A DNA stretch of 64,000 nucleotides. It comes from a bacterium. Its GTDB lineage: Bacteria; Bacteroidota; Bacteroidia; B-17B0; Aurantibacillaceae. A program made the translations under genes and the position numbers. Shown piece by piece: positions 50,657-61,694 of the stretch. Position 1 is the stretch's first letter. The number at the start of each line of letters is the position of its first letter. Under the pieces are notes generated by a model that saw only the letters and a program-made list of their open reading frames with translations, was not told the DNA's origin and ran no database searches. The DNA lies in contig JAQSCW010000018.1 in the NCBI GenBank assembly GCA_029945625.1, positions 1-64,000 of the forward strand, written 5' to 3'.

Positions 50657-52321
50657 TCATATTTCTACAGGATGAAAGTGCACATCGAGGACCTCTGCCC
50701 GCGAAATTCCATTGTATTGAATAAAGAAGTGATTTGGGCCTTTTTCGATTCTTTGCTCTCTTACAAATAAGGCATAATTAAAATTAAGTGCCAGAATCAC
50801 AAAACGAAATTTATGATGGTTTAAGCGGTACTTTTCAATGAGCGAGTTCCTCTCCGATTTTGATACCTCCTGAATAAAACGAACCTGAGGTTTTACCTTG
50901 AAGTGAAGGTAATAGTCGATCGCGATCAATTCTTTAAGTACAACATCCTCAATATGATTTTCCTCAGCATATTGAAGCAAAATATCGAACACATCCGTAA
51001 GCGTGTACTTATGGTAGTCTCTTAGTTCTCCAAACAAAGTACCCAAACCAAGCAAGAAATCAAAAATGCTGTACTTGGCGGAAACATACCTTAATGTATT
51101 TACAGCTTTCTTTCCGTTCCAATAAATCTCTAGCGCATTTTCCAGTTTTACGATCTTCACCAACTCTTCTTTTGAGAGGTACTTGCTTTCGATGATTTGG
51201 TAAGGAGGATTTGGGTCATACACATAGCCATGTTGTTCTTTTTGCCGCATGGTGGTTCCTTTTAGGAACTTCAAGAACCCTAATTGCATTTCGGGAGCAT
51301 ACAATTTAAAAACCTCTTCAATGCTGTATTTGATGTCTTTCCAATAGTCGTAAGGAAGACCAACAATGAGATCCAAATGCATCTCAATTTTGTAATCGAG
51401 TTCCTTAATAATCTGTCGGGTTTTTTCAAAACTCTGTTTTCGACTGACTTCTAAATTGGCTTTTTGATTGACAGTTTGTATGCCAATTTCGAATCTGAAT
51501 AATCCCTTTGGCACCTGCTGGTGGATGAATTCAATAATGTCGGGATGAAGGATGTCGGCAGTAATCTCAAATTGAAATACATTTTGGGGACGATGGTGTT
51601 CCAGAATGAATTGAAAAATACCAATCGTAAAATCCCGTTTGATGTTGAACGTTCTGTCTAAAAATTTGATGACGCGACCGTGCTCCATCATGTAAAGCAA
51701 GGTTGCTCTAATGGTAGAATCGGGCAAATAACGCACTTTGTTATCGAGACTTGCCAAACAAAATTCGCATTTGTACGGACAACCCCTGGAGGTTTCTATA
51801 TACAGAACCTTATTCGCCAATTGCTCCGGTACATCAAAACGGTAGGGCATGCTGTGTTCAAAGTTCTTTACGTTAAACTGAGGCGCCATTGGATTTACGA
51901 GAATCTTTCCATTTAGTTTTCTCACCAAATTGGGAACATGATCCGTGTTGGGATAAGAGGCAAGGAATTGGGAAAAGGGAATTTCACCTTCTCCCAAAAT
52001 GATAAAATCTACAGCTTCCTGCGCAATTACATCCTCATATTCATAACTCACCTCGGGACCCCCTAAGAGGATCTGTGTAGCTGAATTTAGGGCTTTTATT
52101 CTCTTTGCGACATCAAGTGTTTGATGAATGTTCCAGATATAGCAGCTAAATGCGACCACATCAAATTGGGAACAGAATTGAGCTACCTCATCTTTCGATT
52201 CTTTGATCGTAAATTCGCGCCACTCCAGTCCTTCCTTCTCATAATTGAGTTCATACAAAATGCGGATCGCCAAATTGGTATGAATGTATTTTGCATTAAG
52301 AGTGGTGAGTAAACTACGCAT
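50657..52321 (-). CDS. B12-binding-domain radical SAM protein
   Basis: ILLGGPEVSYEYEDVIAQE; ETSRGCPYKCEFCLAS (CxxxCxxC); LDLIVGLPYD. Confidence 0.93.
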   Translation of the reverse strand: MRSLLTTLNAKYIHTNLAIRILYELNYEKEGLEWREFTIKESKDEVAQFCSQFDVVAFSCYIWNIHQTLDVAKRIKALNSATQILLGGPEVSYEYEDVIAQEAVDFIILGEGEIPFSQFLASYPNTDHVPNLVRKLNGKILVNPMAPQFNVKNFEHSMPYRFDVPEQLANKVLYIETSRGCPYKCEFCLASLDNKVRYLPDSTIRATLLYMMEHGRVIKFLDRTFNIKRDFTIGIFQFILEHHRPQNVFQFEITADILHPDIIEFIHQQVPKGLFRFEIGIQTVNQKANLEVSRKQSFEKTRQIIKELDYKIEMHLDLIVGLPYDYWKDIKYSIEEVFKLYAPEMQLGFLKFLKGTTMRQKEQHGYVYDPNPPYQIIESKYLSKEELVKIVKLENALEIYWNGKKAVNTLRYVSAKYSIFDFLLGLGTLFGELRDYHKYTLTDVFDILLQYAEENHIEDVVLKELIAIDYYLHFKVKPQVRFIQEVSKSERNSLIEKYRLNHHKFRFVILALNFNYALFVREQRIEKGPNHFFIQYNGISRAEVLDVHFHPVEI

Positions 52322-52394
52322 TTGACGTAAAGATAGGGATTTACGACATAAGCGCTTACTTGAACATTAATACTAAAAGGGCGGGGTCGCAAAT

Positions 52395-52619
52395 TTAGTT
52401 CTTGCTGCGCCAGTCCTTCACCCCTTTACGAATCATCCACCTCCCAATCACTGTTAACAGCAAGGGAAAGAGTATGCTGCCAAATGCGTATCCCATTCCT
52501 TCAGCGGTAGAAGGCATTAGCGAAAACACATCAAACGCTTTTACAAGGGCAAAAATAGAGATAATTACAATCGCTACACCAATTGCGATCAGAAGAAAAG
52601 CACTAATTTTTTTAGGCAT
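52395..52619 (-). CDS. Small two-TM membrane protein
   Basis: Two hydrophobic segments, 74 aa. Confidence 0.55.
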   Translation of the reverse strand: MPKKISAFLLIAIGVAIVIISIFALVKAFDVFSLMPSTAEGMGYAFGSILFPLLLTVIGRWMIRKGVKDWRSKN

Positions 52620-52711
52620 ATGAATTTGTTGGATTTTTTAGTGATAGAATTCCCCTGAATAAAAGATCTCGGGCATGAAGGATAAAGAAAAGATAAAGGC
52701 AAGGGTGTTGG

Positions 52712-52966
52712 TTAGGCGGCACCAAATAGCAAGTTAAGATCTGATGTTGTTTTTTCTTCATCCAGCTCTTCAAAACCGTTTTGAAACAAAAAGTGGTTCA
52801 ATGATATTTTATTCGTGGTTTTTATATAAAAGAATATTTTATCATCGTATAAATGAACCGAGGCCAGACTTTTCCCATCTCTCAATACCGATCTCACGGC
52901 ATCCTGCAAATGTCCAATTGTTTCGGATGTTACTTTATGTTTCTCGCTTTTGTACCACCAATCCAT
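52712..52966 (-). CDS. Small hypothetical protein downstream of nrdA
   Basis: ORF trimmed to MDWWYKSEKHKV; the longer ORF would run through the nrdA terminator. Confidence 0.5.
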   Translation of the reverse strand: MDWWYKSEKHKVTSETIGHLQDAVRSVLRDGKSLASVHLYDDKIFFYIKTTNKISLNHFLFQNGFEELDEEKTTSDLNLLFGAA

Positions 52967-53017
52967 CACAACCAAGGTACAAATTGTTTTGGGGCTTTTG
53001 GGCCATGATATGTTAAA

Positions 53018-53049
53018 TAAAAAGCCCCTCAAGTTCTTGAGAGGCTTTT
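53018..53049 (-). terminator. Rho-independent terminator of nrdA
   Basis: Minus strand AAAAGCCTCTCAAG-AA-CTTGAGGGGCTTTTT. Confidence 0.85.
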
Positions 53050-53070
53050 GGTGATGAATGAATTTGATTC

Positions 53071-55488
53071 TTACGATCCGCAGGCTTCGCAATCCTCAGG
53101 ATTGTCGAGGCTGCAGCTCAACTGTGCCTGTTGTTCTTCAAAAGTGAGGATATGCGCCTGACCCCTGTCAACCAGCAACTGATCTTCGTTTCCTAAAACA
53201 AATGCCGGTTGTTGCAAAGCACCTTGATCAACGGTAAACTTGATGGCGTCGGCTGCTGCTTTGGTGCGCAAATAATACATGCCTGTTTTTAGTCCCTTTT
53301 TCCAGGAGTAAAAGTGAGCACTACTCATTTTCGCAAAGTTGGCATCTTGTATAAACAGATTGAGTGACTGACTCTGATCTATAAAAGCCCCACGATCTGC
53401 TGCCATATCAATGATGGTGCGCTGTTTGATTTCCCAAACGGTTTTGTATAATTCTTTGATATTAGCCGGAATTTCAGGAATGCCCTGTACTGAACCATTT
53501 GCCGCAATGATTTTATTTTTCAAACCTTCGTTCCAGATGCCCAGTTTTACCAAGTCCCGTAACAAATGTTTGTTCACCACCACAAATTCACCGCTTAGTA
53601 CACGGCGTGTGTAGATGTTGGATGTGTATGGTTCAAAACACTCGTTGTTGCCCAAAATCTGAGAGGTACTGGCGGTAGGCATTGGCGCTAACAATAAGCT
53701 GTTGCGAATACCATACTTCATAACTTCTTCACGTAAAACATCCCATTCCCAACGAGGACTTGCTTTTACACCCCACATATCGTGTTGGAAAATTCCTTTT
53801 GAGGCAGGAGAGCCGGCGTAAGATTCGTAAGCACCGTCAACTTTAGCGAGGTCTTTACTCGCCGTTAAGGCAGCGAAATAAATGGTTTCAAAAACCTCAG
53901 AGTTTAGTCGTTTTGCTTCGTTACTTTCAAATGGGAAACGCATCAGAATAAACGCGTCGGCCAAACCCTGCACGCCTAGTCCAATGGGACGGTGGCGCAT
54001 GTTGCTATTGCGGGCTTCCGGAATGGGGTAATAATTGCGATCAATGATCTTGTTCAGGTTAAGTGTAGCGGCGTAGGTTACTTCAAACAATTTATCATGG
54101 TCGAAGGTTCCATTTTTTTCGTCTACAAAACGGGGCAACGCAATAGATGCCAAATTGCATACCGCTACTTCGTCTTTGCTGGTGAATTCAATGATCTCGG
54201 TACACAGATTAGAAGATTTGATGGTGCCCAGATTTTGTTGATTGGATTTAGAGTTGGCAGCATCCTTAAATAACATATACGGATTTCCGGTTTCGATCTG
54301 AGCTTCAATAATAGCAGCCCACAATTCACGCGCTTTAATTTTTTTACGGAAACGACCCTCACTTTCGTATTGCGTGTATAATTTCTCAAACGCTTCACTA
54401 TGGCAATCACTTAATCCCGGGCATTCGTTCGGGCACATAAGGCTCCATTCACCTTCGGCTTCAACACGTTTCATGAACAGATCAGGGATCCATAACGCAG
54501 TGAACAGGTCACGTGCACGCATCTCCTCCTTACCATGGTTTTTACGAATATCTAAAAACTCAAAGATATCGGCATGCCATGGTTCCAAGTATACAGCTAT
54601 GGAACCTTTGCGTTTTCCACCACCCTGATCCACATAGCGTGCCGTTTCATTGTAAACTTTCAGCATCGGAATAATTCCATTGCTGGTACCATTGGTACCC
54701 TTAATATAAGAACCTGTGGCCCGTACATTATGAATGTTGATTCCAATGCCTCCGGCACTCTGAGAGATTTTGGCGCACTGTTTTAGGGTGTCGTAGATGC
54801 CATCTATGCTATCGTCTTTTACTTGCAGCAAAAAACAAGAACTCATTTGAGGTTTCGGGGTACCTGCGTTAAAAAGAGTGGGTGTGGCGTGCGTGAACCA
54901 GCGCTCACTCATTAAATGATACGTGCGGATGGCAGCATCAATGTCATTTTTATGAATTCCTACAGCAACGCGCATGATCATGTGTTGTGGGCGTTCAGCA
55001 ACACGGCTGTTCATTCTAAGCAGGTAGGACCTTTCCAGGGTTTTAAAGCCAAAATAATCGTAACCAAAATCGCGATCATAAATAATGCAGGAGTCAAGTG
55101 TGTGTGCATTTTCCATGACGATCTGGTATACGTCGTCGGCAATCAACGACGCATTGAGCCCGTTCTTAGGATCAATATAATCGTGAAGGGCTTCGATGGT
55201 TTTTGAAAAAGATTTGATGGTGTTCTTGTGCAAATTACTCACCGCGATGCGGGATGCCAACTGCGCATAGTCCGGATGACGGGAGGTTAGACCCGCGGCC
55301 GTTTCTGCCGCCAAATTATCTAACTCGCTGGTGGTAACACCATCGTACACCCCATCAATTACTTTCTTGGCTACAAGAATAGGATCCACGTGGGAGGGCT
55401 CTAAGCCATAGCTGAGTTTTTGAATACGAGCGGTAATCTTATCGAATTTTACCGACTCTCTGGTGCCATCTCTTTTTAATACGAACAT
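53071..55488 (-). CDS. nrdA: Ribonucleoside-diphosphate reductase class I alpha subunit
   Basis: ATP-cone [73 protein letters not shown]-terminal CEAC. Confidence 0.97.
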   Translation of the reverse strand: MFVLKRDGTRESVKFDKITARIQKLSYGLEPSHVDPILVAKKVIDGVYDGVTTSELDNLAAETAAGLTSRHPDYAQLASRIAVSNLHKNTIKSFSKTIEALHDYIDPKNGLNASLIADDVYQIVMENAHTLDSCIIYDRDFGYDYFGFKTLERSYLLRMNSRVAERPQHMIMRVAVGIHKNDIDAAIRTYHLMSERWFTHATPTLFNAGTPKPQMSSCFLLQVKDDSIDGIYDTLKQCAKISQSAGGIGINIHNVRATGSYIKGTNGTSNGIIPMLKVYNETARYVDQGGGKRKGSIAVYLEPWHADIFEFLDIRKNHGKEEMRARDLFTALWIPDLFMKRVEAEGEWSLMCPNECPGLSDCHSEAFEKLYTQYESEGRFRKKIKARELWAAIIEAQIETGNPYMLFKDAANSKSNQQNLGTIKSSNLCTEIIEFTSKDEVAVCNLASIALPRFVDEKNGTFDHDKLFEVTYAATLNLNKIIDRNYYPIPEARNSNMRHRPIGLGVQGLADAFILMRFPFESNEAKRLNSEVFETIYFAALTASKDLAKVDGAYESYAGSPASKGIFQHDMWGVKASPRWEWDVLREEVMKYGIRNSLLLAPMPTASTSQILGNNECFEPYTSNIYTRRVLSGEFVVVNKHLLRDLVKLGIWNEGLKNKIIAANGSVQGIPEIPANIKELYKTVWEIKQRTIIDMAADRGAFIDQSQSLNLFIQDANFAKMSSAHFYSWKKGLKTGMYYLRTKAAADAIKFTVDQGALQQPAFVLGNEDQLLVDRGQAHILTFEEQQAQLSCSLDNPEDCEACGS

Positions 55489-55723
55489 ACGCCTAGGGTT
55501 TTTAGTGTTTTTGAGACCCGATAACTACCGGGTTTTGTTTTTACAAGGTACTTTCAATTTTTCCGTTTTTAATTCAGGTTTCCTGAATGTATCAACAATC
55601 TTATTTTAATTAAATTTTACCTCTTTTTACGGTTTTGGGGCTGGGATTCCCTTGCCAGACGAGGTCGAGCTCCTATAAAGTTACATAATTGATCGGGGAC
55701 TTTTAGCCTACGAATGTTAAAAT

Positions 55724-56695
55724 CTAGAAATCTTCGTCGAGGTTAAAAATGTTGTTTTCTTCTTTATTATTCATCACACCGGCCTTTTGGTACTCGGCCA
55801 CACGCTTCTCAAAGAAGTTGGTTTTACCCTGCAACGAGATCATCTCCATAAAATCAAATGGATTTGAGGCGTTGTAGTACTTATCGCAGCTGAGTGCCAC
55901 CAGCAAACGATCGGCGCAAAATTCAATGTACTGGCACATCAGGTCAGAGTTCATCCCTATAAGTTTTACGGGAATTGCATCTACCACAAATTTCTTTTCA
56001 ATGATCACCGCATCCGTGATAATCTTGGTAACTTGCTCTTTGGGCAGTTTGTTCTTCACGTGGTCGGAATAGAGTAAACACGCGAAATCGCAATGCAAGC
56101 CTTCATCTCGGCTAATGAGTTCGTTGCTAAAGGTCAAACCCGGCATAAGCCCCCGTTTCTTGAGCCAAAAGATAGAACAAAAAGAGCCTGAAAAAAAGAT
56201 CCCTTCCACCGCCGCAAATGCGATCAAACGCTCGGCAAATGAGCCATTATTAATCCAACGAAGTGCCCAATCTGCCTTTTCGCCCACACAAGGAACGGTA
56301 TCCACAGCATGCAACAAATGATCCTTCTCGGCGGGGTCCTTAATATAAGTATCTATTAATAATGAATAAGTTTCGGAATGAATGTTCTCCATCATGATCT
56401 GGAACCCATAAAAGCAGCGGGCCTCAGGGTACTGAACCTCATTGAGAAAATTAATGGCCAAATTTTCATTCACAATGCCATCGCTGGCAGCAAAAAAGGC
56501 CAAAACATGTTTAATGAAGTGTTTTTCGTTGTCGTTAAGCTTGTTGTTCCAATCAGAAATGTCAGATGCCAGATCAATTTCCTCAGCCGTCCAAAAACTC
56601 GCCTCCGCTTTTTTATAAAATTCCCAAATATCCTTATACTTAATAGGGAAAAGTACAAATCTGTCTTTATTTTCGACGAGTATTGGTTCTGTCAT
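55724..56695 (-). CDS. nrdB: Ribonucleoside-diphosphate reductase class I beta subunit
   Basis: [19 protein letters not shown] (radical Tyr context); [25 protein letters not shown]-terminal NLDEDF. Confidence 0.97.
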   Translation of the reverse strand: MTEPILVENKDRFVLFPIKYKDIWEFYKKAEASFWTAEEIDLASDISDWNNKLNDNEKHFIKHVLAFFAASDGIVNENLAINFLNEVQYPEARCFYGFQIMMENIHSETYSLLIDTYIKDPAEKDHLLHAVDTVPCVGEKADWALRWINNGSFAERLIAFAAVEGIFFSGSFCSIFWLKKRGLMPGLTFSNELISRDEGLHCDFACLLYSDHVKNKLPKEQVTKIITDAVIIEKKFVVDAIPVKLIGMNSDLMCQYIEFCADRLLVALSCDKYYNASNPFDFMEMISLQGKTNFFEKRVAEYQKAGVMNNKEENNIFNLDEDF

Positions 56696-57141
56696 AATGA
56701 AATGGAATGGCTTTATTAATTAGTTTAAGTTGAAACGATCTCTGGTGCAAATAAAAATAAAAATCGTCCCAATAGATAGACAAATGAATTAACACCTTGC
56801 CTAAGTTTTAAACAAAAAAAATTTTTCCGGAAATCGAGATTTCCTCAATTGGCTTGATTTACAGCCCTGTAATAAATTTCAAAAAAAAAGTAAACCAACA
56901 GTTGTATTAATGAGAAATGTTTTTAAGTAGAAATAAAGAAACCGGTGTTGTTCCCTCATTTTCCTCTTTTTTCGAACTTCGGCGCACTTTCCGGCCTACA
57001 TCCGAATCCAGATCCTCCCGTGGGTTGATTACACCAGTGGTTCAGTTCGGGAAAAGGCTCTAAAAATCTGAAATGGGCAAATTCAAGCGCATTTTAGCTC
57101 ATTTCAAAGGGTAGAAAGAAAATTTCCTTAAACACTATTTT

Positions 57142-57172
57142 TTTGAAAATAAGCGAATATTGAATAACTTTG
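57142..57172 (+). promoter_or_regulatory. Bacteroidota-type promoter upstream of the ECF sigma gene
   Basis: TTTG-N19-TAACTTTG, about 70 bp before the ATG. Confidence 0.55.
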
Positions 57173-57242
57173 AGTTCCTGCACCAATAACGAAACTTTAT
57201 TGAATTAAATCCGTTAAAGTAAACCGAACAAACACCCGCTTT

Positions 57243-57830
57243 ATGTCATCAGCTGAGTTATTCACTTTGATACAAGGTACCGAAAATTCTCCTATAAGGG
57301 AGGTGTTTGAGAATTACTACGGCCGTTTAATCCCAATTGCCAATCGGTACGCTAAAAATCAACAGCAAGCAGAAGAACTTTTTCATCAGAGTTTTAATGC
57401 ATGTGTCACCAAGATGATGCATCCGGGCTCAATCACCTTAAAGAATTCAACTTCAGATCTCGACCAGTTTTTCTACAAAGAGTTTATTCTTGAAGCTATC
57501 AGGTTCATTAAAAACATCCGAAGTGAATATTATGTGGCGAGCACTGTATATGCGCCGGGAGAGAACTCCACCAAAAATTATAATCTTTTTGAGAACAATG
57601 ACCTGATCGATTTTGCAGAGGTTGAAAACGACGTCCTTATTAAGTGCCTGCAACTTCTTGTGCCTTCTCAACGTTTGGTTTTTAATTTGCATGTAGTGGA
57701 TGGCTTTACCCTAGAAGAAACGGCAAACATGCTTGAATCTAGCGAAGGAACTGTAAAAAGTAATCTTGAAAAAGCCCGATTCAACCTGCAAAAGAACATC
57801 GAAAAAACCCTTAAAAGCGTGAAAGTATGA
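57243..57830 (+). CDS. ECF-like sigma-70 family RNA polymerase sigma factor
   Basis: Region 2-like NYYGRLIPIANRYAKNQQQAEELFHQSF; region 4 LQLLVPSQRLVFNLHVVDGFTLEETANMLESSEGTVKSNLEKARFNL. Confidence 0.9.
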   Translation: MSSAELFTLIQGTENSPIREVFENYYGRLIPIANRYAKNQQQAEELFHQSFNACVTKMMHPGSITLKNSTSDLDQFFYKEFILEAIRFIKNIRSEYYVASTVYAPGENSTKNYNLFENNDLIDFAEVENDVLIKCLQLLVPSQRLVFNLHVVDGFTLEETANMLESSEGTVKSNLEKARFNLQKNIEKTLKSVKV

Positions 57831-58462
57831 GCAAGACATTCACCTACGAAATAGATGAGCGACGACTCAGACTTCAGCTCAGGGATGTGAATGTGCCCCT
57901 TAAGGAAGACGCTTGGGACAAATTTGAAGTATACGCTCAGGCGCATCCTTTAGAGCAGCCAAAGCATCGTTTTACGAAGTTTGAACTCAAACTAAGTCGC
58001 AACGTGTTACTCCCACTTGTATTCGGGGGAATAATTTGTGTTTTTTCCTTTCTCCTATTCAATTTTATAAGCATAAAAAAACCTATCGGGCAAACGGAGC
58101 CCAATGAGAATCCGGTACCCTCGAAGGCCATTCAGCACCTGCCTGCACAGGAATTTGCGCCAACTTCGGTCAAAGTGGCGACTGCGGCCGAGAAACCTGC
58201 CACCATGCCTGAAAGCAGTCAAACCACCGATCAACCGCAACTTGTTGAAACACAGGCCACGTCCCACATGGCTGAACAAACAAAACAAGAAGCCTCTGCC
58301 CCCGATTCAGCGAAGATGAAAGTAGCCTCAACAGTGAATCAGGACAAGATTAGCGAGCCCTCAGCTAGGCCTAAGCGTAAAAAAGACCCCGACCAGTCAT
58401 TGTCTGAGATTAAACCAAACGCCGTTTCTGACGAAGAAGAAGTGGAAGTGGTTCCCAATTAG
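57827..58462 (+). CDS. Single-TM protein coupled to the sigma factor; candidate anti-sigma factor
   Basis: ATGA overlap with the sigma gene; one TM (NVLLPLVFGGIICVFSFLLFNFI); low-complexity outer region. Confidence 0.65.
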   Translation: MSKTFTYEIDERRLRLQLRDVNVPLKEDAWDKFEVYAQAHPLEQPKHRFTKFELKLSRNVLLPLVFGGIICVFSFLLFNFISIKKPIGQTEPNENPVPSKAIQHLPAQEFAPTSVKVATAAEKPATMPESSQTTDQPQLVETQATSHMAEQTKQEASAPDSAKMKVASTVNQDKISEPSARPKRKKDPDQSLSEIKPNAVSDEEEVEVVPN

Positions 58463-58559
58463 CAATTAAGTTTTGATCGCCTCGGTTTAGAAGAGCTTTG
58501 CTCGGCACTTTTGCAGCAAGCACTCCCCGATTCTTTAGCAATTTATAGAAAAAGTGAAG

Positions 58560-58919
58560 ATGAATGATATCACAACCAGAGCCGACATTGAAGTATTGAT
58601 ACGGAAGTTTTACGCCAACTTGTTTGAAATTGAAGAAATGAAAGTAATATTCAAAGACATTGTGTTTGAAGCGCATGTGCCTCATATTATACATTTCTGG
58701 GGCTTTGTATTGTTAGATGAAGAAGGCTATCGGACAAATGTTTTCGACAAACACCTGCACTTACCCATTAAATCGCATCAATTTGATATATGGTTGGCGG
58801 TATTTTCAGCAACTGTAAATGAACTCTTTGTGGGCGAAAAAGCTGACTTGGCAATTCAACGCGCCACTACCTTGGCGTATACGTTTAAATCGAAATGGCA
58901 AAGCATCAAAGAAAAGTGA
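58560..58919 (+). CDS. Group III truncated haemoglobin
   Basis: HVPHIIHFWGFVLL; TNVFDKHLHLP; FDIWLAVFSATVNELFVGEKADLAIQRA. Confidence 0.87.
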   Translation: MNDITTRADIEVLIRKFYANLFEIEEMKVIFKDIVFEAHVPHIIHFWGFVLLDEEGYRTNVFDKHLHLPIKSHQFDIWLAVFSATVNELFVGEKADLAIQRATTLAYTFKSKWQSIKEK

Positions 58920-58920
58920 C

Positions 58921-61593
58921 CTACTGTACAACCATTTTTTTCACGCCCAGGGCAATCCCATTGTCCATTTTCAAGTAGTATGTTCCCGGGTTCAGCTTCA
59001 AGTCTAATTGCAATTGGTCATCGGTGCTTCTCGTTGAGTAAACAATGTGGCCCAAAACATCAATGACATCAAGTGTGAATAATTCGTGGCCGGAGTTTCG
59101 ACTCACCGTAAAATTGCCGCTGTTGAGTGAAGGATAAATCTGAAAATCAAGAAGAGCGTTAGCCCCGGCCTCATGAATTCCTAATCCGGGCTGCATTGCT
59201 GTGATCAGATTCAGGCTGGTTTCCCAGATCCCTCTACCAAATGTTGAAATGTATACCTTATTAAGCACCGGGTTAAATTCAATATCACTTACAATCACAT
59301 TTGGCAAACCTGTACTATAGCCTGCCCAGCTATTGGCACCAACATTTAGTATGTAAACCCCTACGTCGGTAGCCACCATTAGTTGTCCGGTGCCAACCAC
59401 GTACTTGACGCAATTCACCGGAATATTGGGCAAGTTATACGTGATATTAACCCAACTAGCACCGCCATTGGTGGTTTTGAATACTTTGCATCCTGCGGCA
59501 AAACCGGCCAGAGATACAACCGCCTCATTCGGGTTTGTTAAATTCACTTCAATTCCTGTATAATATAAGCTGTCGGGTAAGTTATTTGTGATATTGGAAA
59601 AACTAGTACCGCCATTAGTGGAGCGAATGACTATCCCTTTCATAAAATACTCGTGTCGCACCCTGCGCGCAGCATAAATCACATTAGAATTAGTGGGTGA
59701 TACTGCAAGAGCGCAAATCTCTGTGTTTTGCTGCGTCACCGTATTGCTGTAAATTGTTCCCAGGGCATTCCAATTCTGGCCGCCATCGGTCGATTTAACC
59801 ACGTTCTCGTTTCCAATATACAGCACGCCGGGATGATTGTAATCGGCAACTAATGGAGTCACCCATTCCGAGTTTTCGAAATTGGGATTAGTCCCCACGT
59901 TTAATCCGCTTGTGCCATCGTCATTACTGTAATAGAAATTGCCATATTGACTCGAACCCAGGATGATCTGACTATTCAAAGGATCCAAATAATTATCCAT
60001 ACCATCACCTCCAAATAGAGTGCTCCAGCCTGCGCTGTTTTTGTAACTCGACGCATTATCCTGAGCCCCGGCAATAATTCTGCCCAAGCTGTTTTTTGAG
60101 CTGGATACCCGGTAAAAAGAAGAGATTTGCATGCCATTGCTGAGTGTAGTCCAGGTTGTTGGCCAGCTTGTTCCCCAGGTAGCCGTTTGCATATTATTTG
60201 TTTTGTACAGTCCTCCATCGCAGGACACAAAAATATTTCCCGAGCCCGGTTGTTTTTGAATAGCATGCACATCGGCATGCACGGTGCTGTAACCATAATT
60301 GTAGGTCCAGTGACTAATCGGCGCAAAACTTGTTCCCCCGTTGAGCGAGCCCCACAGATTTATTCCTCCTGTATAAAGAACATTTCGATTGGTATCGCTC
60401 ACGCAAAATCCCAGGTCGTAGGTGCCTTGTCCCCCTGATCCATTTCCCTGACCATACTCCAGCACATTGAGCACCGGAGGCTTATAGGTCCAACTTACAC
60501 CCGCATTTGTGCTTTGGTATATGCCATAAAGACCTTCAACATCATCCACACAGAGTGCATATACGTAATTTGAATCGCCGGGAGCCATGGCGAGCTTAAT
60601 TCGCTGAACACTGCCTTGTAGCGGAATCCCGGTGTTCAACAGCGTCCAGTTGATTCCAAAATCGGTTGACTTGTAAATGGCAGCAGATCCCATATTAGAA
60701 TTTTTGACCCAGCCGGTAGCAGCATAAAGGATGTTGGGATTTTGTGGTGATTGGATCATGTCCCAAAACAGAGAGTCTACTTGTTTTGTCCACCACGCGC
60801 CACCGTTCGTTGAGCGGTACATGCCACTTACTCCGCAAGCCAGCAACTCATTGGTGTTAGCGGGATTGATCACAATTTTTCGGATCAAAGAAGCATCCCC
60901 GTCTGTTAATTGAAAACTCAGCCCCGTTGGGCTCCAGGTAGTGCCACCGTCGGTAGTCTTGTAAACACCCAATCCAAAATGAGTGTGTCTCTTCTTGCCG
61001 TCGAGATACAAACCTCTGCCAATGTACTCAAAATCACACACCGAAATGTAGATCACGTTTGGATTTCCCGGCTGCAACACAATGTCGCTAATGCGGGTAA
61101 TAGGAAGGTTATCTGTTAATGGTGTATAGGAGGCGCCACCGTTTGTTGTTCTCCATAATCCTCCCTGAGCAACCCCAACATAATACGTATTGGTATCTGT
61201 TGGGTGAAAGGCTACACAATTGATGCGGCCAATTCCATTTTCCATATATCCGGTTAAATTGTTAGGTACGGTATTTGGTCCGGCCGGATACCAAGGGGAA
61301 GGCGTTGGTTTACCTTGTTCCTTTTCATCAGCAACAGCAATGGCCACATTCACGTATTCTCTAAACCCCACCGGTTCTCCTTGTCCGCTCGTGTGCAGCA
61401 GCATTTCCATTTCGTAGCGTTTGTAAGCTTTCCAATGTTTTGCTTTGTTCAAGTCATTCTCTTTTTTGAAAGCATCAAATTGGAGTTGTATTTCTTTAAA
61501 TGTAAGTGCGCGGCCGACGGCGTTTTTCACAAAAGACTGTGCCTTAATTGTGAGAAGAGAAAAAAAAGTAAGAAAAAGAAGGAGTGGTCTCAT
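58921..61593 (-). CDS. Secreted VPS10/BNR-repeat protein with T9SS sorting domain
   Basis: Repeated S.NGG.(S/T)W; signal peptide MRPLLLFLTFFSLLTIKAQ; C-terminal FQIYPSLNSGNFTV...LDVIDVLGHIVY...LNPGTYYLKM. Confidence 0.9.
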   Translation of the reverse strand: MRPLLLFLTFFSLLTIKAQSFVKNAVGRALTFKEIQLQFDAFKKENDLNKAKHWKAYKRYEMEMLLHTSGQGEPVGFREYVNVAIAVADEKEQGKPTPSPWYPAGPNTVPNNLTGYMENGIGRINCVAFHPTDTNTYYVGVAQGGLWRTTNGGASYTPLTDNLPITRISDIVLQPGNPNVIYISVCDFEYIGRGLYLDGKKRHTHFGLGVYKTTDGGTTWSPTGLSFQLTDGDASLIRKIVINPANTNELLACGVSGMYRSTNGGAWWTKQVDSLFWDMIQSPQNPNILYAATGWVKNSNMGSAAIYKSTDFGINWTLLNTGIPLQGSVQRIKLAMAPGDSNYVYALCVDDVEGLYGIYQSTNAGVSWTYKPPVLNVLEYGQGNGSGGQGTYDLGFCVSDTNRNVLYTGGINLWGSLNGGTSFAPISHWTYNYGYSTVHADVHAIQKQPGSGNIFVSCDGGLYKTNNMQTATWGTSWPTTWTTLSNGMQISSFYRVSSSKNSLGRIIAGAQDNASSYKNSAGWSTLFGGDGMDNYLDPLNSQIILGSSQYGNFYYSNDDGTSGLNVGTNPNFENSEWVTPLVADYNHPGVLYIGNENVVKSTDGGQNWNALGTIYSNTVTQQNTEICALAVSPTNSNVIYAARRVRHEYFMKGIVIRSTNGGTSFSNITNNLPDSLYYTGIEVNLTNPNEAVVSLAGFAAGCKVFKTTNGGASWVNITYNLPNIPVNCVKYVVGTGQLMVATDVGVYILNVGANSWAGYSTGLPNVIVSDIEFNPVLNKVYISTFGRGIWETSLNLITAMQPGLGIHEAGANALLDFQIYPSLNSGNFTVSRNSGHELFTLDVIDVLGHIVYSTRSTDDQLQLDLKLNPGTYYLKMDNGIALGVKKMVVQ

Positions 61594-61694
61594 GCGTGAT
61601 GGTTCAGTTTGGAATTGATGTCTTACAAAATTAGGACAATTTATCTTTGTTTTGCAGCCAAGGGCATTATACTTACATTTACGCCTCAAAATTC

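Noticed and set aside
58560-58919. Apparent shift of the proximal haem His in the truncated haemoglobin (SHQF instead of EHF)
   Set aside because: In group III trHbs the proximal His lies in the K.HL.LP motif, which is present here (DKHLHLP); the later His is not the ligand.
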